Assembly: GCF_022448905.1 (NCBI RefSeq)
Contig: NZ_JAKVCW010000025.1
Coordinates: forward strand, 1-38,227
Source: Shimia sp.
Lineage (GTDB): Bacteria > Pseudomonadota > Alphaproteobacteria > Rhodobacterales > Rhodobacteraceae
Length of the DNA stretch: 38,227 bases
Reading direction: 5' to 3'
Part shown: piece by piece, positions 7,880 through 15,866 of the stretch
Numbering within the stretch: position 1 is the first letter of the stretch
Layout: the number at the start of each line of letters is the position of its first letter
The notes under the pieces: generated by a model
The model's input: only the letters and a program-made list of their open reading frames with translations
What the model was told of the DNA's origin: nothing
Databases searched by the model: none
Position numbers and translations under genes: made by a program

Positions 7880-7922
7880 TTACGCTACAGCGCAAGAATA
7901 GGAAAATTACGCTGCAGCGTAA
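7880..7922 (+). promoter_or_regulatory. Tandem 16-bp palindromic operators, copy B
   Basis: TTACGCTACAGCGCAA (7880-7895) and the perfect palindrome TTACGCTGCAGCGTAA (7907-7922) are 11 nt apart. The perfect site is identical to that at 4895-4910 and the spacing is the same; only the order of perfect and imperfect sites is swapped. The next gene is the HipB-like regulator at 8016. Confidence 0.65.
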
Positions 7923-8015
7923 GTTGTCGTGGGCTAGACTGCTACGTTTATGATCCTTAGACCATATGGAGAGTTTATGATCTAGGCATCATAGGCGGCG
8001 GCGCTGGAGGCAGGC

Positions 8016-8270
8016 TTGAAGAACTTCGTTCGAATTCCCCGAGATCTTGGACATGCGATCCGTCAGGCTCGTCTAGAGAAAAACTTGACGCAGGCCGATC
8101 TCGACACACGCAGCGGTGTTTGGCAGGAAATGATATCGAAAGTTGAGGCCGGGCGGGGTGGAACAAAGCTCGACACGATCCTGGCCCTGCTGGCAGCCCT
8201 CGAACTAGAGCTTTTGGTCAGAACACGCAGCAAGGGCTCTACATCTGATATTGACAGCATATTCGGATGA
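8016..8270 (+). CDS. Orphan HipB-like XRE regulator
   Basis: The 84-aa product has an XRE HTH (DLGHAIRQARLEKNLTQADL, then a Q-E-M-I-S-K-V-E-A-G recognition region) and a HipB-like C-terminal strand LELELLVRTRSKG. The start is TTG 8016: GGAGG (8006-8010) is ideally placed and an in-frame stop lies just upstream, leaving no ATG. No hipA follows, and the next 240 bp hold only a fragment of another gene on the opposite strand. Its operators match those of the truncated relative at 4951. It may be a lone repressor or the survivor of a broken toxin-antitoxin pair. Confidence 0.7.
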   Translation: MKNFVRIPRDLGHAIRQARLEKNLTQADLDTRSGVWQEMISKVEAGRGGTKLDTILALLAALELELLVRTRSKGSTSDIDSIFG

Positions 8271-8345
8271 ATTTCTGCTGTGACGGAGTGACCCCAAATA
8301 TCCGGTGCAAACCGTGATCAAACCGTCTTGGATGAAAAACCCGGT

Positions 8346-8507
8346 CTACCCAACCCGCCCCCAAAACCCGGATTTTCTACCATGGTTTTTCCGAAGCTCA
8401 GCAGAATAAGCCTCGTGTGCCACTACGCCTTCGGGAAGGAAGGGATCAGCAACCTCGGCCAGTTGGGCGAGTTTTCCCAAATACTTCGCCCCATGCCCAT
8501 ATGCCAT
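8346..8507 (-). pseudogene. C-terminal fragment of a DUF6880-like protein
   Basis: On the minus strand the 53-codon frame includes AYGHGAKYLGKLAQLAEVAD and ends SGFWGRVG. This resembles the end of DUF6880 proteins (HAxxYLxxL...H..Y...LR..HGRKxGFW). A stop at the 5' side and the adjoining sugar-operon promoter show that the upstream portion is gone. It marks the right edge of the patchwork island. I am moderately sure of the family from memory of the motif only. Confidence 0.4.
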
Positions 8508-8556
8508 TGACTAATGGAACGTTCCATATGTATTTTGTGGAGAATGGAACGTTCCA
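8507..8556 (+). promoter_or_regulatory. Promoter of the catabolic operon with two LacI-type operators
   Basis: -35 TTGACT (8507-8512) and -10 TATTTT (8531-8536) are 18 nt apart. TGGAACGTTCCA, a perfect 12-bp palindrome, fills the spacer (8515-8526). A second identical copy lies just past the expected start site (8545-8556), 30 bp from the first. This is a textbook repression layout. The central CG and symmetry fit a LacI-family protein, and the only one present is encoded in this same unit (21871-22872). Confidence 0.75.
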
Positions 8557-8570
8557 AAAGGATTCGCTGG

Positions 8571-8813
8571 ATGTATTGGGGATTGATCGGAGCCAGCAAG
8601 ATTGCTGCTGAACGTATGATTGGCGCAATCGGCGCTCAGGGTGGGTACGCTCTGTATGACCGCACGATGGCGCAGTTTGCTGCGGCGATCGATGGCAAAG
8701 GCCAACCATCCGCCACGGGCGTGGATGGTGTGAAATCTTTGGCCGTGGCCGAAGCCGTGAAACAGGCAGCGGTCTCTGGCCAAGCCACCAAAGTTGACTA
8801 TTGCGGAGTGTGA
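8571..8813 (+). pseudogene. Internally deleted Gfo/Idh/MocA dehydrogenase
   Basis: From ATG 8571 the product begins YWGLIGASKIAAERMIGAIG, the typical Rossmann start of a Gfo/Idh/MocA oxidoreductase. After about 26 residues it jumps to the C-terminal end of such a protein (ALYDRTMAQFAAAIDGKGQP and A-T-G-x-D-G-V-K-S-L-A-V-A). A full enzyme has about 330 residues; only 80 remain, so an in-frame deletion removed the sugar-binding and EKP regions. It is the first gene of the LacI-type operon, with an intact promoter and a plausible ribosome site (AAGGA). It cannot be a working dehydrogenase. Confidence 0.7.
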
Positions 8814-8815
8814 TC

Positions 8816-10387
8816 ATGTCAAAAGTTGTCTCTGCATCTGACGCGGTTACCCGGATTGAAGACGGGCAGGTTGTCTCTGTGTCCTCTTCTTCGGGATTGG
8901 GCTGCCCCGACCTGGTTCTGCAAGCCCTGGGGGAGCGGTTTGACGCAACGGGTGAACCCCGCAATCTGACCACGCTGCATCCGATTGCGGCAGGCGACAT
9001 GTATGGCATCAAGGGCATTGATCATATTGCCAAAGACGGTCTGCTGAGCCGCGTGTTGGCTGGCAGCTACCCGTCGGGACCGTCCTCCAAGGAAATGCCT
9101 GAAATTTGGAAGATGATCGTTGAAAACCGAATTGCGGCCTACAATGTGCCGTCTGGCATCATGTTTGATATGCACCGCGACGTCGCTGCCCGCCGCCCGG
9201 GTGTGTTGACCCAGGTGGGCATGGAGACCTTTGCGGACCCGATCCGCGAAGGCTGTGCCATGAATGAAAAAGCCGCGGAAGCGCCGATTGTGTTCCGTCA
9301 GGAGCTTGCGGGCGAGACCTGGCTGCATTTCCCCAATATTGTACCCAATGTGGCCATCCTGCGGGCGACCACTGCGGATGAACACGGCAACCTGACCTAT
9401 GAACATGAAGGGGCCTATCTTGGAGGGCTGGAACAGGCCATCGCTGTGCGCAATCATGGTGGTCTGGTGATTGCACAGGTCAAACGTGTCACCAACCGCG
9501 GCAGTTTGAATCCACATGACGTGCGTGTGCCGGGCCATCTGGTGGATTTGATTGTGATTGATCCCGACCAGAAACAGACCACAGAAACACAAAATGACCC
9601 CGCGATTTCAGGTGAGATCATGCGCCCTCTCAATGGGTTTTCCATTCCGGAGCTCTCTGTTGAGAAAGTGTTGGCACGCCGTGCCGCGCTGGAGCTGAAA
9701 GCAGGTCAGACGGCCAACCTGGGCTTTGGCATTTCCGCGCAAGTGCCGCGTATTTTGATCGAAGAAGAACAGGCGCAGGCGGTGACCTGGGCGATTGAAC
9801 AAGGCGCCGTGGGCGGTGTCCCATTGACAGGCTTTGCCTTTGGCTGCGCGTCCAATGCAGATGCTTATGTGCCGTCGCCTCAGCAGTTCACCTATTTCCA
9901 AGGCGGTGGGTTTGACGTCACGTTCTTGTCGTTCCTCGAAGTAGACGTGGAAGGGAATGTGAATGTTTCCAAGCTCGGTAAAAAACCTTACCTGACCGCC
10001 GGGTGCGGTGGCTTTGTCGATATCGTCGCCAATGCCAAGAAAATCGTATTCTCGGGCTATTTCGAAGCTGGTGCCAAACTGGACATCACCGAAGAGGGTC
10101 TGACAATCAGCCAGCCAGGCAAGTTCACCAAGATGGTGGAGCAGGTCGAACATGTGACTTTTTCAGGCCAACGCGCTTTGGAGCTGGGTCAAGAGGTGAT
10201 CTATATCACCGAACGCTGTGCCATGCGTTTGACGGATCAAGGTCTGGAAGCTTTTGAAATCATGCCAGGAATTGATCCGGCGCAGGACATCGTGGCCGCA
10301 TCCAATGGCTGCGTGCAGGTTGCGGAAAACGCAACGGTGATGTCCAAGGCGCTGTTGCAGGAGGCCCCGATGGGGTTGGCGCTATGA
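8816..10387 (+). CDS. Family I acyl-CoA:carboxylate CoA-transferase (fused alpha-beta, YdiF-like)
   Basis: The 523-aa product covers both halves of a family I CoA-transferase in one chain, as in YdiF or propionate CoA-transferase. The second half contains WAIEQGAVGGVPLTGF, where the glutamate of E-Q-G-A-V-G-G is the expected thioester-forming residue, and GCGGFVDIVANAKK, typical of the beta part. It would activate a carboxylic acid by swapping CoA from acetyl- or succinyl-CoA. ATG 8816 follows the previous stop by 2 nt with GGAG just upstream. The stop overlaps the hydratase start by 4 nt, so the two are translationally coupled. The acid substrate is not known. Confidence 0.85.
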   Translation: MSKVVSASDAVTRIEDGQVVSVSSSSGLGCPDLVLQALGERFDATGEPRNLTTLHPIAAGDMYGIKGIDHIAKDGLLSRVLAGSYPSGPSSKEMPEIWKMIVENRIAAYNVPSGIMFDMHRDVAARRPGVLTQVGMETFADPIREGCAMNEKAAEAPIVFRQELAGETWLHFPNIVPNVAILRATTADEHGNLTYEHEGAYLGGLEQAIAVRNHGGLVIAQVKRVTNRGSLNPHDVRVPGHLVDLIVIDPDQKQTTETQNDPAISGEIMRPLNGFSIPELSVEKVLARRAALELKAGQTANLGFGISAQVPRILIEEEQAQAVTWAIEQGAVGGVPLTGFAFGCASNADAYVPSPQQFTYFQGGGFDVTFLSFLEVDVEGNVNVSKLGKKPYLTAGCGGFVDIVANAKKIVFSGYFEAGAKLDITEEGLTISQPGKFTKMVEQVEHVTFSGQRALELGQEVIYITERCAMRLTDQGLEAFEIMPGIDPAQDIVAASNGCVQVAENATVMSKALLQEAPMGLAL

Positions 10388-11151
10388 GCCGCATTGATCT
10401 GAAAATCGAAGGCGCAATCGCAACGCTTCTGGTGTCTAATCCGACCAAACTGAACGCATTGACGCCCGATATGCTTGCGCAGCTTGCAGCCCATTGCGAT
10501 GCGTTGGATGTGGACGCGGATGTGCGCGTTGTGCTGATTTCGGGCGACCATCCAAAAGCATTTTGTGTTGGGGCAGATATCGCTGCCTGGGCCAAGTTAC
10601 CTCCCGCGCGTTTTGCGCGCTCCTGGGTGCGGGACGGTCATCGTATTTTTGATCGTCTCGCCCGCCTTTCTAAACCAACAATTGCCGTTTTGAATGGTCA
10701 TGCCTTTGGGGGTGGCCTGGAACTGGCCACCGCCTGCGACATTCGCGTGATGGCGCCGAAGGCCCGCATTGCTCTGCCCGAAGCGCAGGTTGGCGTGGTG
10801 CCTGGTTGGTCCGGCACGCAACGGCTGCAACGCTTGATCCCCGAAGGGGTGATTAAAGAAATGGCGTTGTTTGGTCGCCAGCTGTCCGCTGATCGTGCCC
10901 ATCAGCTTGGGTTGGTCTCCGAGGTGGTAGATGATCCGATGTCTGTTGCGCTGGACATCGCCGCGAACGCGGCGAAACTTTCTCCACGCGCGACCGAAAT
11001 CAGCAAAAATATGATCCATGCCGGCGCCGGAGAAGACAGCGCTGCACTGATCGAAGCGCTTGGCGGTGGCCTGATTGCCACCTCTGACGACAAATCCGAA
11101 GGCGTCGCCGCCTTCTCGGAAAAACGCTCTCCAGATTTCTCGGGAAAATAA
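10384..11151 (+). CDS. Enoyl-CoA hydratase/isomerase (crotonase family)
   Basis: The 255-aa product has crotonase signatures: the oxyanion-hole segments AFCVGADIAAW and NGHAFGGGLELATACDIR, and the catalytic-region PEAQVGVVPGWSGTQRL, with Glu in PEAQ and a second acidic position replaced by the G-W-S-G stretch. It would hydrate or isomerise the CoA ester formed by the preceding CoA-transferase. The ATGA overlap with that gene and the ALDH gene one nt downstream show an operon. The family is diverse, so hydratase, isomerase or hydrolase activity cannot be separated by sequence reading alone. Confidence 0.85.
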   Translation: MSRIDLKIEGAIATLLVSNPTKLNALTPDMLAQLAAHCDALDVDADVRVVLISGDHPKAFCVGADIAAWAKLPPARFARSWVRDGHRIFDRLARLSKPTIAVLNGHAFGGGLELATACDIRVMAPKARIALPEAQVGVVPGWSGTQRLQRLIPEGVIKEMALFGRQLSADRAHQLGLVSEVVDDPMSVALDIAANAAKLSPRATEISKNMIHAGAGEDSAALIEALGGGLIATSDDKSEGVAAFSEKRSPDFSGK

Positions 11152-11152
11152 C

Positions 11153-12673
11153 ATGACTGCTCACGATTACACCCTTATTGCCGCCAGCCAGTCACCAGAT
11201 GATGCGCTGAATGAAGTGCGCCATTTGGTTGATGGCGTTTGGATCGACAGCGCAGACGGGGCCACATTTGAGCGCCAATCACCGGCCCATGGCACATTGG
11301 TGTCGCGCATCGCCAAAGGCGGTGCCGCAGAAACAGAAGCTGCCATCGCCGCCGCACGTAAAGCTTTTGATGCTGGCCTATGGTCCGATCTTTCTGGCAA
11401 AGACCGTGCCACAATCTTGTTGAAAGTCGCTGATATGATTGACGAAAACCGCGGCCGGATCGCGCGTTTGGAAGTCCTGGAAAGTGGCAAGCCGATTTCA
11501 CAGGCCGAAGGTGAAATCGAAGGGGCTGCGGATCTATGGCGTTATGCGGCGTCGCTGGCGCGGACTCTGCATGGCGACAGCCATAACACTCTGGGTAAGG
11601 ATATGCTGGGTGTGGTTCTGAAAGAACCTATCGGCGTTGTCTCCATCATTTGTCCATGGAATTTTCCCTTCCTGATTGTCAGTCAGAAACTGCCCTATGC
11701 TTTGGCAGCGGGTTGCACAGCGGTTGTGAAACCATCGGAATTGACCCCTTCGACAACCGCCATCCTCGGTGAGCTACTGATCGAGGCTGGCATTCCTGCC
11801 GGCGTGGTGAATATCGTTCAAGGGTTTGGCGATCCGGTCGGCAGCATCATGACCACACATGAAGATGTCGATATGGTCAGCTTCACTGGGTCAACGGCCG
11901 TCGGTAAAGCCATTGAAAAAGCCACCGCGGATACTTTGAAAAAAGTGTCTTCTGAACTGGGCGGTAAGAACCCTCAGGTTCTGTTCCCGGATGCTGATCT
12001 GGACAGCGCGATCGACGCGATTGTCTTTGGCATCTACTTCAACGCGGGCGAGTGCTGTAACTCTGGATCGCGGATTATCGTGCATGAAGACATCGCCGAA
12101 GAGGTCACACGTCGCGTTGTTGAGCTAAGCCGCGAAGTGCCGTTTGGGGATCCATTGAACCCTGACACCAAGGTGGGCGCGATCATTCACCAAAGTCATT
12201 TCGACAAAATCAGCAGCTACGTTGAAGACGCCGTTGCCGCAGGTGCCAAGGTTGAAATTGGTGGCGCACCACTGTCGGTTGATGGCATGGATGGCGCCTT
12301 CTTTGCGCCAACTGTGGTCAGCAATCTGACCCCCGATATGCCCATCGCCCGCGAAGAAGTCTTTGGCCCGGTTCTGTCGGTTTTGACCTTCAAAACCATG
12401 GATCAGGCGCTCGATCTGGCCAATGGCGCCTCTTACGGACTTTCCGCCGGGGTCTGGAGCGAAAATATCCATACCTGTCTGGAGTTTAGCCGCCGCGTTC
12501 AGGCTGGCACCGTTTGGACCAACACCTGGATGGATGGCTACCCTGAAATGCCGTTCGGCGGCGTGAAAGAAAGCGGCCAAGGCCGCGAGTTGGGTCGCTA
12601 TGGGCTCGAAGAGTTCCTTGAGGTGAAGACCGTACAAATGCGGATTGGCCGCACGCGCGCAAACTGGATTTGA
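11153..12673 (+). CDS. NAD(P)-dependent aldehyde dehydrogenase
   Basis: The 506-aa product is an ALDH-superfamily enzyme with the PWNFP motif ([10 protein letters not shown]), FTGSTAVGK cofactor loop, catalytic-base motif ELGGKNP and nucleophile motif [11 protein letters not shown]. It would oxidise an aldehyde to a carboxylate. I chose ATG 11153, one nt after the hydratase stop, over an upstream in-frame start that would overlap that gene by about 80 nt. Its place beside two GMC alcohol oxidoreductases and a CoA-transferase suggests the order alcohol to aldehyde to acid to acyl-CoA. That sequence of steps is inferred. Confidence 0.9.
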   Translation: MTAHDYTLIAASQSPDDALNEVRHLVDGVWIDSADGATFERQSPAHGTLVSRIAKGGAAETEAAIAAARKAFDAGLWSDLSGKDRATILLKVADMIDENRGRIARLEVLESGKPISQAEGEIEGAADLWRYAASLARTLHGDSHNTLGKDMLGVVLKEPIGVVSIICPWNFPFLIVSQKLPYALAAGCTAVVKPSELTPSTTAILGELLIEAGIPAGVVNIVQGFGDPVGSIMTTHEDVDMVSFTGSTAVGKAIEKATADTLKKVSSELGGKNPQVLFPDADLDSAIDAIVFGIYFNAGECCNSGSRIIVHEDIAEEVTRRVVELSREVPFGDPLNPDTKVGAIIHQSHFDKISSYVEDAVAAGAKVEIGGAPLSVDGMDGAFFAPTVVSNLTPDMPIAREEVFGPVLSVLTFKTMDQALDLANGASYGLSAGVWSENIHTCLEFSRRVQAGTVWTNTWMDGYPEMPFGGVKESGQGRELGRYGLEEFLEVKTVQMRIGRTRANWI

Positions 12674-12716
12674 TCCGCAACGACGGATCAAAATTAACGC
12701 AAACTGGGAGGATACC

Positions 12717-13967
12717 ATGCGTAAGACAATCCTGAAAATATCGACCGCTTTGGTCATTGGCGGCATGTCCGCAAACGTGGCAGCTGCCGGGGACGTTGAA
12801 GTTCTGCACTGGTGGACTTCAGGCGGCGAAGCTTCCGCTCTGAACGTTCTGAAGCAAGACCTGGAAGGTCAGGGCATCGGCTGGAACGACATGCCTGTTG
12901 CTGGCGGCGGTGGCGAAAGCGCCATGACCGTGCTGCGTGCGCGCGTCACAGCTGGCAACGCCCCAACTGCCGTTCAAATGCTGGGTTTTGACATCCTGGA
13001 TTGGGCAGGCGAAGGCGCCTTGGCTGACCTGAACGCTGTGGCCGAAGCCGAAGGCTGGGACGCGGTAGTTCCAGAAGCTCTGCAAGCCTTTGCCAAACAC
13101 GACGGCAAGTGGGTTTCTGCGCCGGTGAACGTGCACTCCACAAACTGGGTCTGGGCCAACAAATCTGTTTTGGACGCCAATGGCATCGCTGTTCCAACCA
13201 CTTGGGAAGAGTTCGAAGCGGCGCTGGCGACCCTGTCTGCGGCTGGCGTAACGCCAATCGCGCATGGCGGTCAGGCATGGCAGGAAGCCACCGTATTTGA
13301 TGCCATCGCCATGTCCACCGGTGGTCCGGACTTCTACAAGTCTGCTTTCGTCGATCTGGACGAAGGTGCCCTTGGATCTGACACCATGGTTGAAGCCTTC
13401 CGTCGCATGGACGTGATCCGTGCAAACGTTGACGAAAACTTCTCTGGTCGTGATTGGAACCTGGCAACTGCCATGGTTATCAACGGCGACGCTGCGTTCC
13501 AGCTGATGGGCGATTGGGCGAAGGGTGAGTTCATCAACGCCGGCAAGGTTCCTGGTGAAGACTTTCTCTGCTTCCGTTTCCCTGGCACGGCGGATCAGGT
13601 GACCTTCAACGCGGACCAATTTGCTCTGTTTGACCAAGGCGGCGATGTTTCATCTGAACAAGCTTCTCTGGCGAGCGCGATTCTGTCGCCGTCTTTCCAG
13701 TCGGCGTTCAACGTGGTGAAAGGTTCTGCGCCTGCGCGGACCGACGTGAGCGACGAGGCGTTTGATGCCTGCGGTAAGAAAGCGATCGCAGATCTGGCCG
13801 CCGCAGCGCACACTGGCAACCTGTTTGGTTCCATGGCGCATGGCCACGCAGCGCCTGCCGGCATCAAAAACGCGATTTATGACGTTGTGACAGCTCACTT
13901 CAATGGTGAGTTTGATGCCGGAACTGCAGCGGAAGAGCTGGTCGACGCGGTTTCCATCGCAAAATGA
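12717..13967 (+). CDS. Sugar ABC transporter substrate-binding protein 1 (CUT1)
   Basis: The 416-aa product has a signal peptide ([20 protein letters not shown], cleavage near VAAA-G) and the solute-binding fold of glucose/mannose-type CUT1 transporters ([48 protein letters not shown]). It acts in the periplasm. ATG 12717 is preceded by GGGAGG. It is a clear paralogue of the protein at 15867-17141, sharing the [18 protein letters not shown] start and the AHGGQAWQE and [14 protein letters not shown] motifs. A hairpin follows the stop, typical of highly expressed binding-protein genes. Confidence 0.9.
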   Translation: MRKTILKISTALVIGGMSANVAAAGDVEVLHWWTSGGEASALNVLKQDLEGQGIGWNDMPVAGGGGESAMTVLRARVTAGNAPTAVQMLGFDILDWAGEGALADLNAVAEAEGWDAVVPEALQAFAKHDGKWVSAPVNVHSTNWVWANKSVLDANGIAVPTTWEEFEAALATLSAAGVTPIAHGGQAWQEATVFDAIAMSTGGPDFYKSAFVDLDEGALGSDTMVEAFRRMDVIRANVDENFSGRDWNLATAMVINGDAAFQLMGDWAKGEFINAGKVPGEDFLCFRFPGTADQVTFNADQFALFDQGGDVSSEQASLASAILSPSFQSAFNVVKGSAPARTDVSDEAFDACGKKAIADLAAAAHTGNLFGSMAHGHAAPAGIKNAIYDVVTAHFNGEFDAGTAAEELVDAVSIAK

Positions 13968-13979
13968 CACTACACTGGT

Positions 13980-13999
13980 TTGGGGCCTAATGGCCCCAA
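13980..13999 (+). other. Intercistronic hairpin after binding protein 1
   Basis: TTGGGGCC (13980-13987), loop TAAT, then GGCCCCAA (13992-13999) form a perfect 8-bp stem. There is no U-tract, so it is more likely an mRNA-stabilising or partial attenuation element that raises binding protein over permease, as in many ABC operons. Confidence 0.6.
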
Positions 14000-14032
14000 C
14001 TACCAGAAATACCAACCTATGAGGGGGATGCT

Positions 14033-14959
14033 ATGACAATGCAGATCACCGATCCTGCTGTCAGACGCTCGGCGGCAACAAAGCCCGATTTTCGAACCCG
14101 ACTTCAAAGCTGGATTCCAAAGCTGGTGCTGTCACCGTCCTTGGCTCTGATCATTGTTTTTGTTTACGGTTTCATCTTTTTCTCGGTTTATCTTAGCTTC
14201 ACCGACAGTCGAATCTTGCCAAGCTATGGTTGGGTGGGGTTTGAAAACTACGATAAGCTTTTCCGACTGCGCCATTGGGATATTGCCGTCAGCAATTTGG
14301 TCGTATTCTCAAGTCTTTATATTATATTCTGTACCGTCATTGGTCTGCTGCTCGCGATCTTTTTGGATCAGAAAATTCGCGGTGAAAGCATCCTGCGCCC
14401 TATCTACCTCTATCCGATGGCGCTGAGCTTCATCGTGACCGGTACAGCGTGGAAATGGTTCCTGGATCCGGGCATCGGCCTTGAACACACCATGCATCTC
14501 TGGGGCTGGGAGAGCTTTAGCTTCGACTGGATCAAGAACCGTGACTTCGCGATTTACACCGTCGTATTGGCAGCGGTTTGGCAATCTTCGGGATTTGTGA
14601 TGGCTATGTTCCTCGCTGGTTTGCGTGGCATCGACAACGAGATGCTGAAAGCGGCCCAGATGGATGGCGCGAGCAACTTCCAACTTTATCGTCGCATCAT
14701 CATTCCGCAGCTGCGCCCCGCTTTTCTGTCGGCCTTTGTGATCCTCAGTCACCTAGCGATCAAGTCCTATGACCTTGTGGTCGCGTTGACAGGCGGCGGT
14801 CCTGGGCGTGCTACGGAAGTTCCGGCCACATTCATGTATTCTTACACCTTTACCCGCAACCAAATGGGCATCGGTGCCAGCTCTGCTGTGATCATGCTGC
14901 TGACCATCGTCGCGATCATGGTGCCTTACCTGTACTCTGAATTGCGGGAGAAGAAATAA
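14033..14959 (+). CDS. CUT1 sugar ABC transporter permease (MalF-like)
   Basis: The 308-aa product has six predicted membrane segments and the permease EAA loop (EMLKAAQMDGASNFQLYRRI, followed by I-I-P-Q-L-R-P) that contacts the ATPase. The N-terminal cytoplasmic stretch of about 30 residues and the A-L-T-G-G-G-P-G-R-A-T-E segment are typical of the MalF-type subunit. GAGGGGG precedes ATG 14033. TAATG overlap with the next permease gene indicates coupling. Confidence 0.9.
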   Translation: MTMQITDPAVRRSAATKPDFRTRLQSWIPKLVLSPSLALIIVFVYGFIFFSVYLSFTDSRILPSYGWVGFENYDKLFRLRHWDIAVSNLVVFSSLYIIFCTVIGLLLAIFLDQKIRGESILRPIYLYPMALSFIVTGTAWKWFLDPGIGLEHTMHLWGWESFSFDWIKNRDFAIYTVVLAAVWQSSGFVMAMFLAGLRGIDNEMLKAAQMDGASNFQLYRRIIIPQLRPAFLSAFVILSHLAIKSYDLVVALTGGGPGRATEVPATFMYSYTFTRNQMGIGASSAVIMLLTIVAIMVPYLYSELREKK

Positions 14960-15840
14960 TGGCTGTCGCAAGCTCTGATACTGCGATCCGCACTGGACGC
15001 ATCACCCGCACTTTCCTCTATCTTGTCCTTCTGCTTTTTGCGCTGTTCTATCTGTTGCCCTTCGGCGTGATGGTGGTGAACTCGGTAAAACCGCTGTCTG
15101 AAATCACCGGCGGTAATATGATGGCATTGCCAAAAGTCTGGACCTTTGAACCTTGGCGCGAAGCCTGGGCCACAGCCCAGATCGGCGTTGAGCCAACCGG
15201 CCTGCGTCCGTACTTCTGGAACTCCATCAAGATGGTGGTGCCAGCGGTTGCGATCTCGACCATTCTGGGGGCGCTGAACGGCTATGTTTTAACAAAATGG
15301 CGGTTCAAATATGACACGATGACCTTCGGCTTCATGCTGTTTGCCTGCTTCATTCCGTTCCAGATCGTTCTGATCCCTATGGCACGCGTTCTGGGTCTGA
15401 CTGGCATGGCGGGTTCCACCCCGGGTCTGGTTTTTGTCCACGTCATCTTTGGTCTTGGCTTCACCACGCTCTACTTCAAGAACTACTATCAAGTTTTCCC
15501 GACCGAGCTGATCCGAGCGGCGCAGATTGATGGCGCGGGTTTTTTCCGCATCTTCCAGCGCATCTTGCTGCCAAGTTCCGGCCCAATCATCGTTGTGAGC
15601 GTCATTTGGCAGTTCACAAACATCTGGAATGACTTCCTGTTTGGCGCATCCTTTGCCGATCTGGACAGTCAACCCATGACGGTCGCGCTGAATAATCTGG
15701 TGAACTCCTCGCATGGGGTCAAACAGTACAACGTGCACTTTGCCGGGGCCATTCTTGCGGCTTTGCCCACCTTGCTCGTCTACATTGTCGCGGGTCGCTA
15801 CTTCGTCCGCGGTCTGATGGCTGGATCGGTAAAAGGTTAG
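14959..15840 (+). CDS. CUT1 sugar ABC transporter permease (MalG-like)
   Basis: The 293-aa product has six membrane segments and the EAA loop ELIRAAQIDGAGFFRIFQRI, followed by L-L-P-S-S-G-P. A typical MalG-type ending (GRYFVRGLMAGSVKG) follows. It pairs with the preceding permease; the start overlaps its stop by one nt. Together with the ATPase at 17222 it forms a complete importer core served by two binding proteins. Confidence 0.9.
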   Translation: MAVASSDTAIRTGRITRTFLYLVLLLFALFYLLPFGVMVVNSVKPLSEITGGNMMALPKVWTFEPWREAWATAQIGVEPTGLRPYFWNSIKMVVPAVAISTILGALNGYVLTKWRFKYDTMTFGFMLFACFIPFQIVLIPMARVLGLTGMAGSTPGLVFVHVIFGLGFTTLYFKNYYQVFPTELIRAAQIDGAGFFRIFQRILLPSSGPIIVVSVIWQFTNIWNDFLFGASFADLDSQPMTVALNNLVNSSHGVKQYNVHFAGAILAALPTLLVYIVAGRYFVRGLMAGSVKG

Positions 15841-15866
15841 GGAAACGTTTTTAGGAGGAGAGAAAC

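Noticed and set aside
8819..9592. 257-codon open frame on the minus strand
   Set aside because: It lies wholly opposite the CoA-transferase gene, whose motifs are clear. The translation is His- and Gly-rich with no known domain and no ribosome site.
12819..13637. 272-codon open frame on the minus strand
   Set aside because: It is antisense to the first binding-protein gene, a side effect of codon bias.
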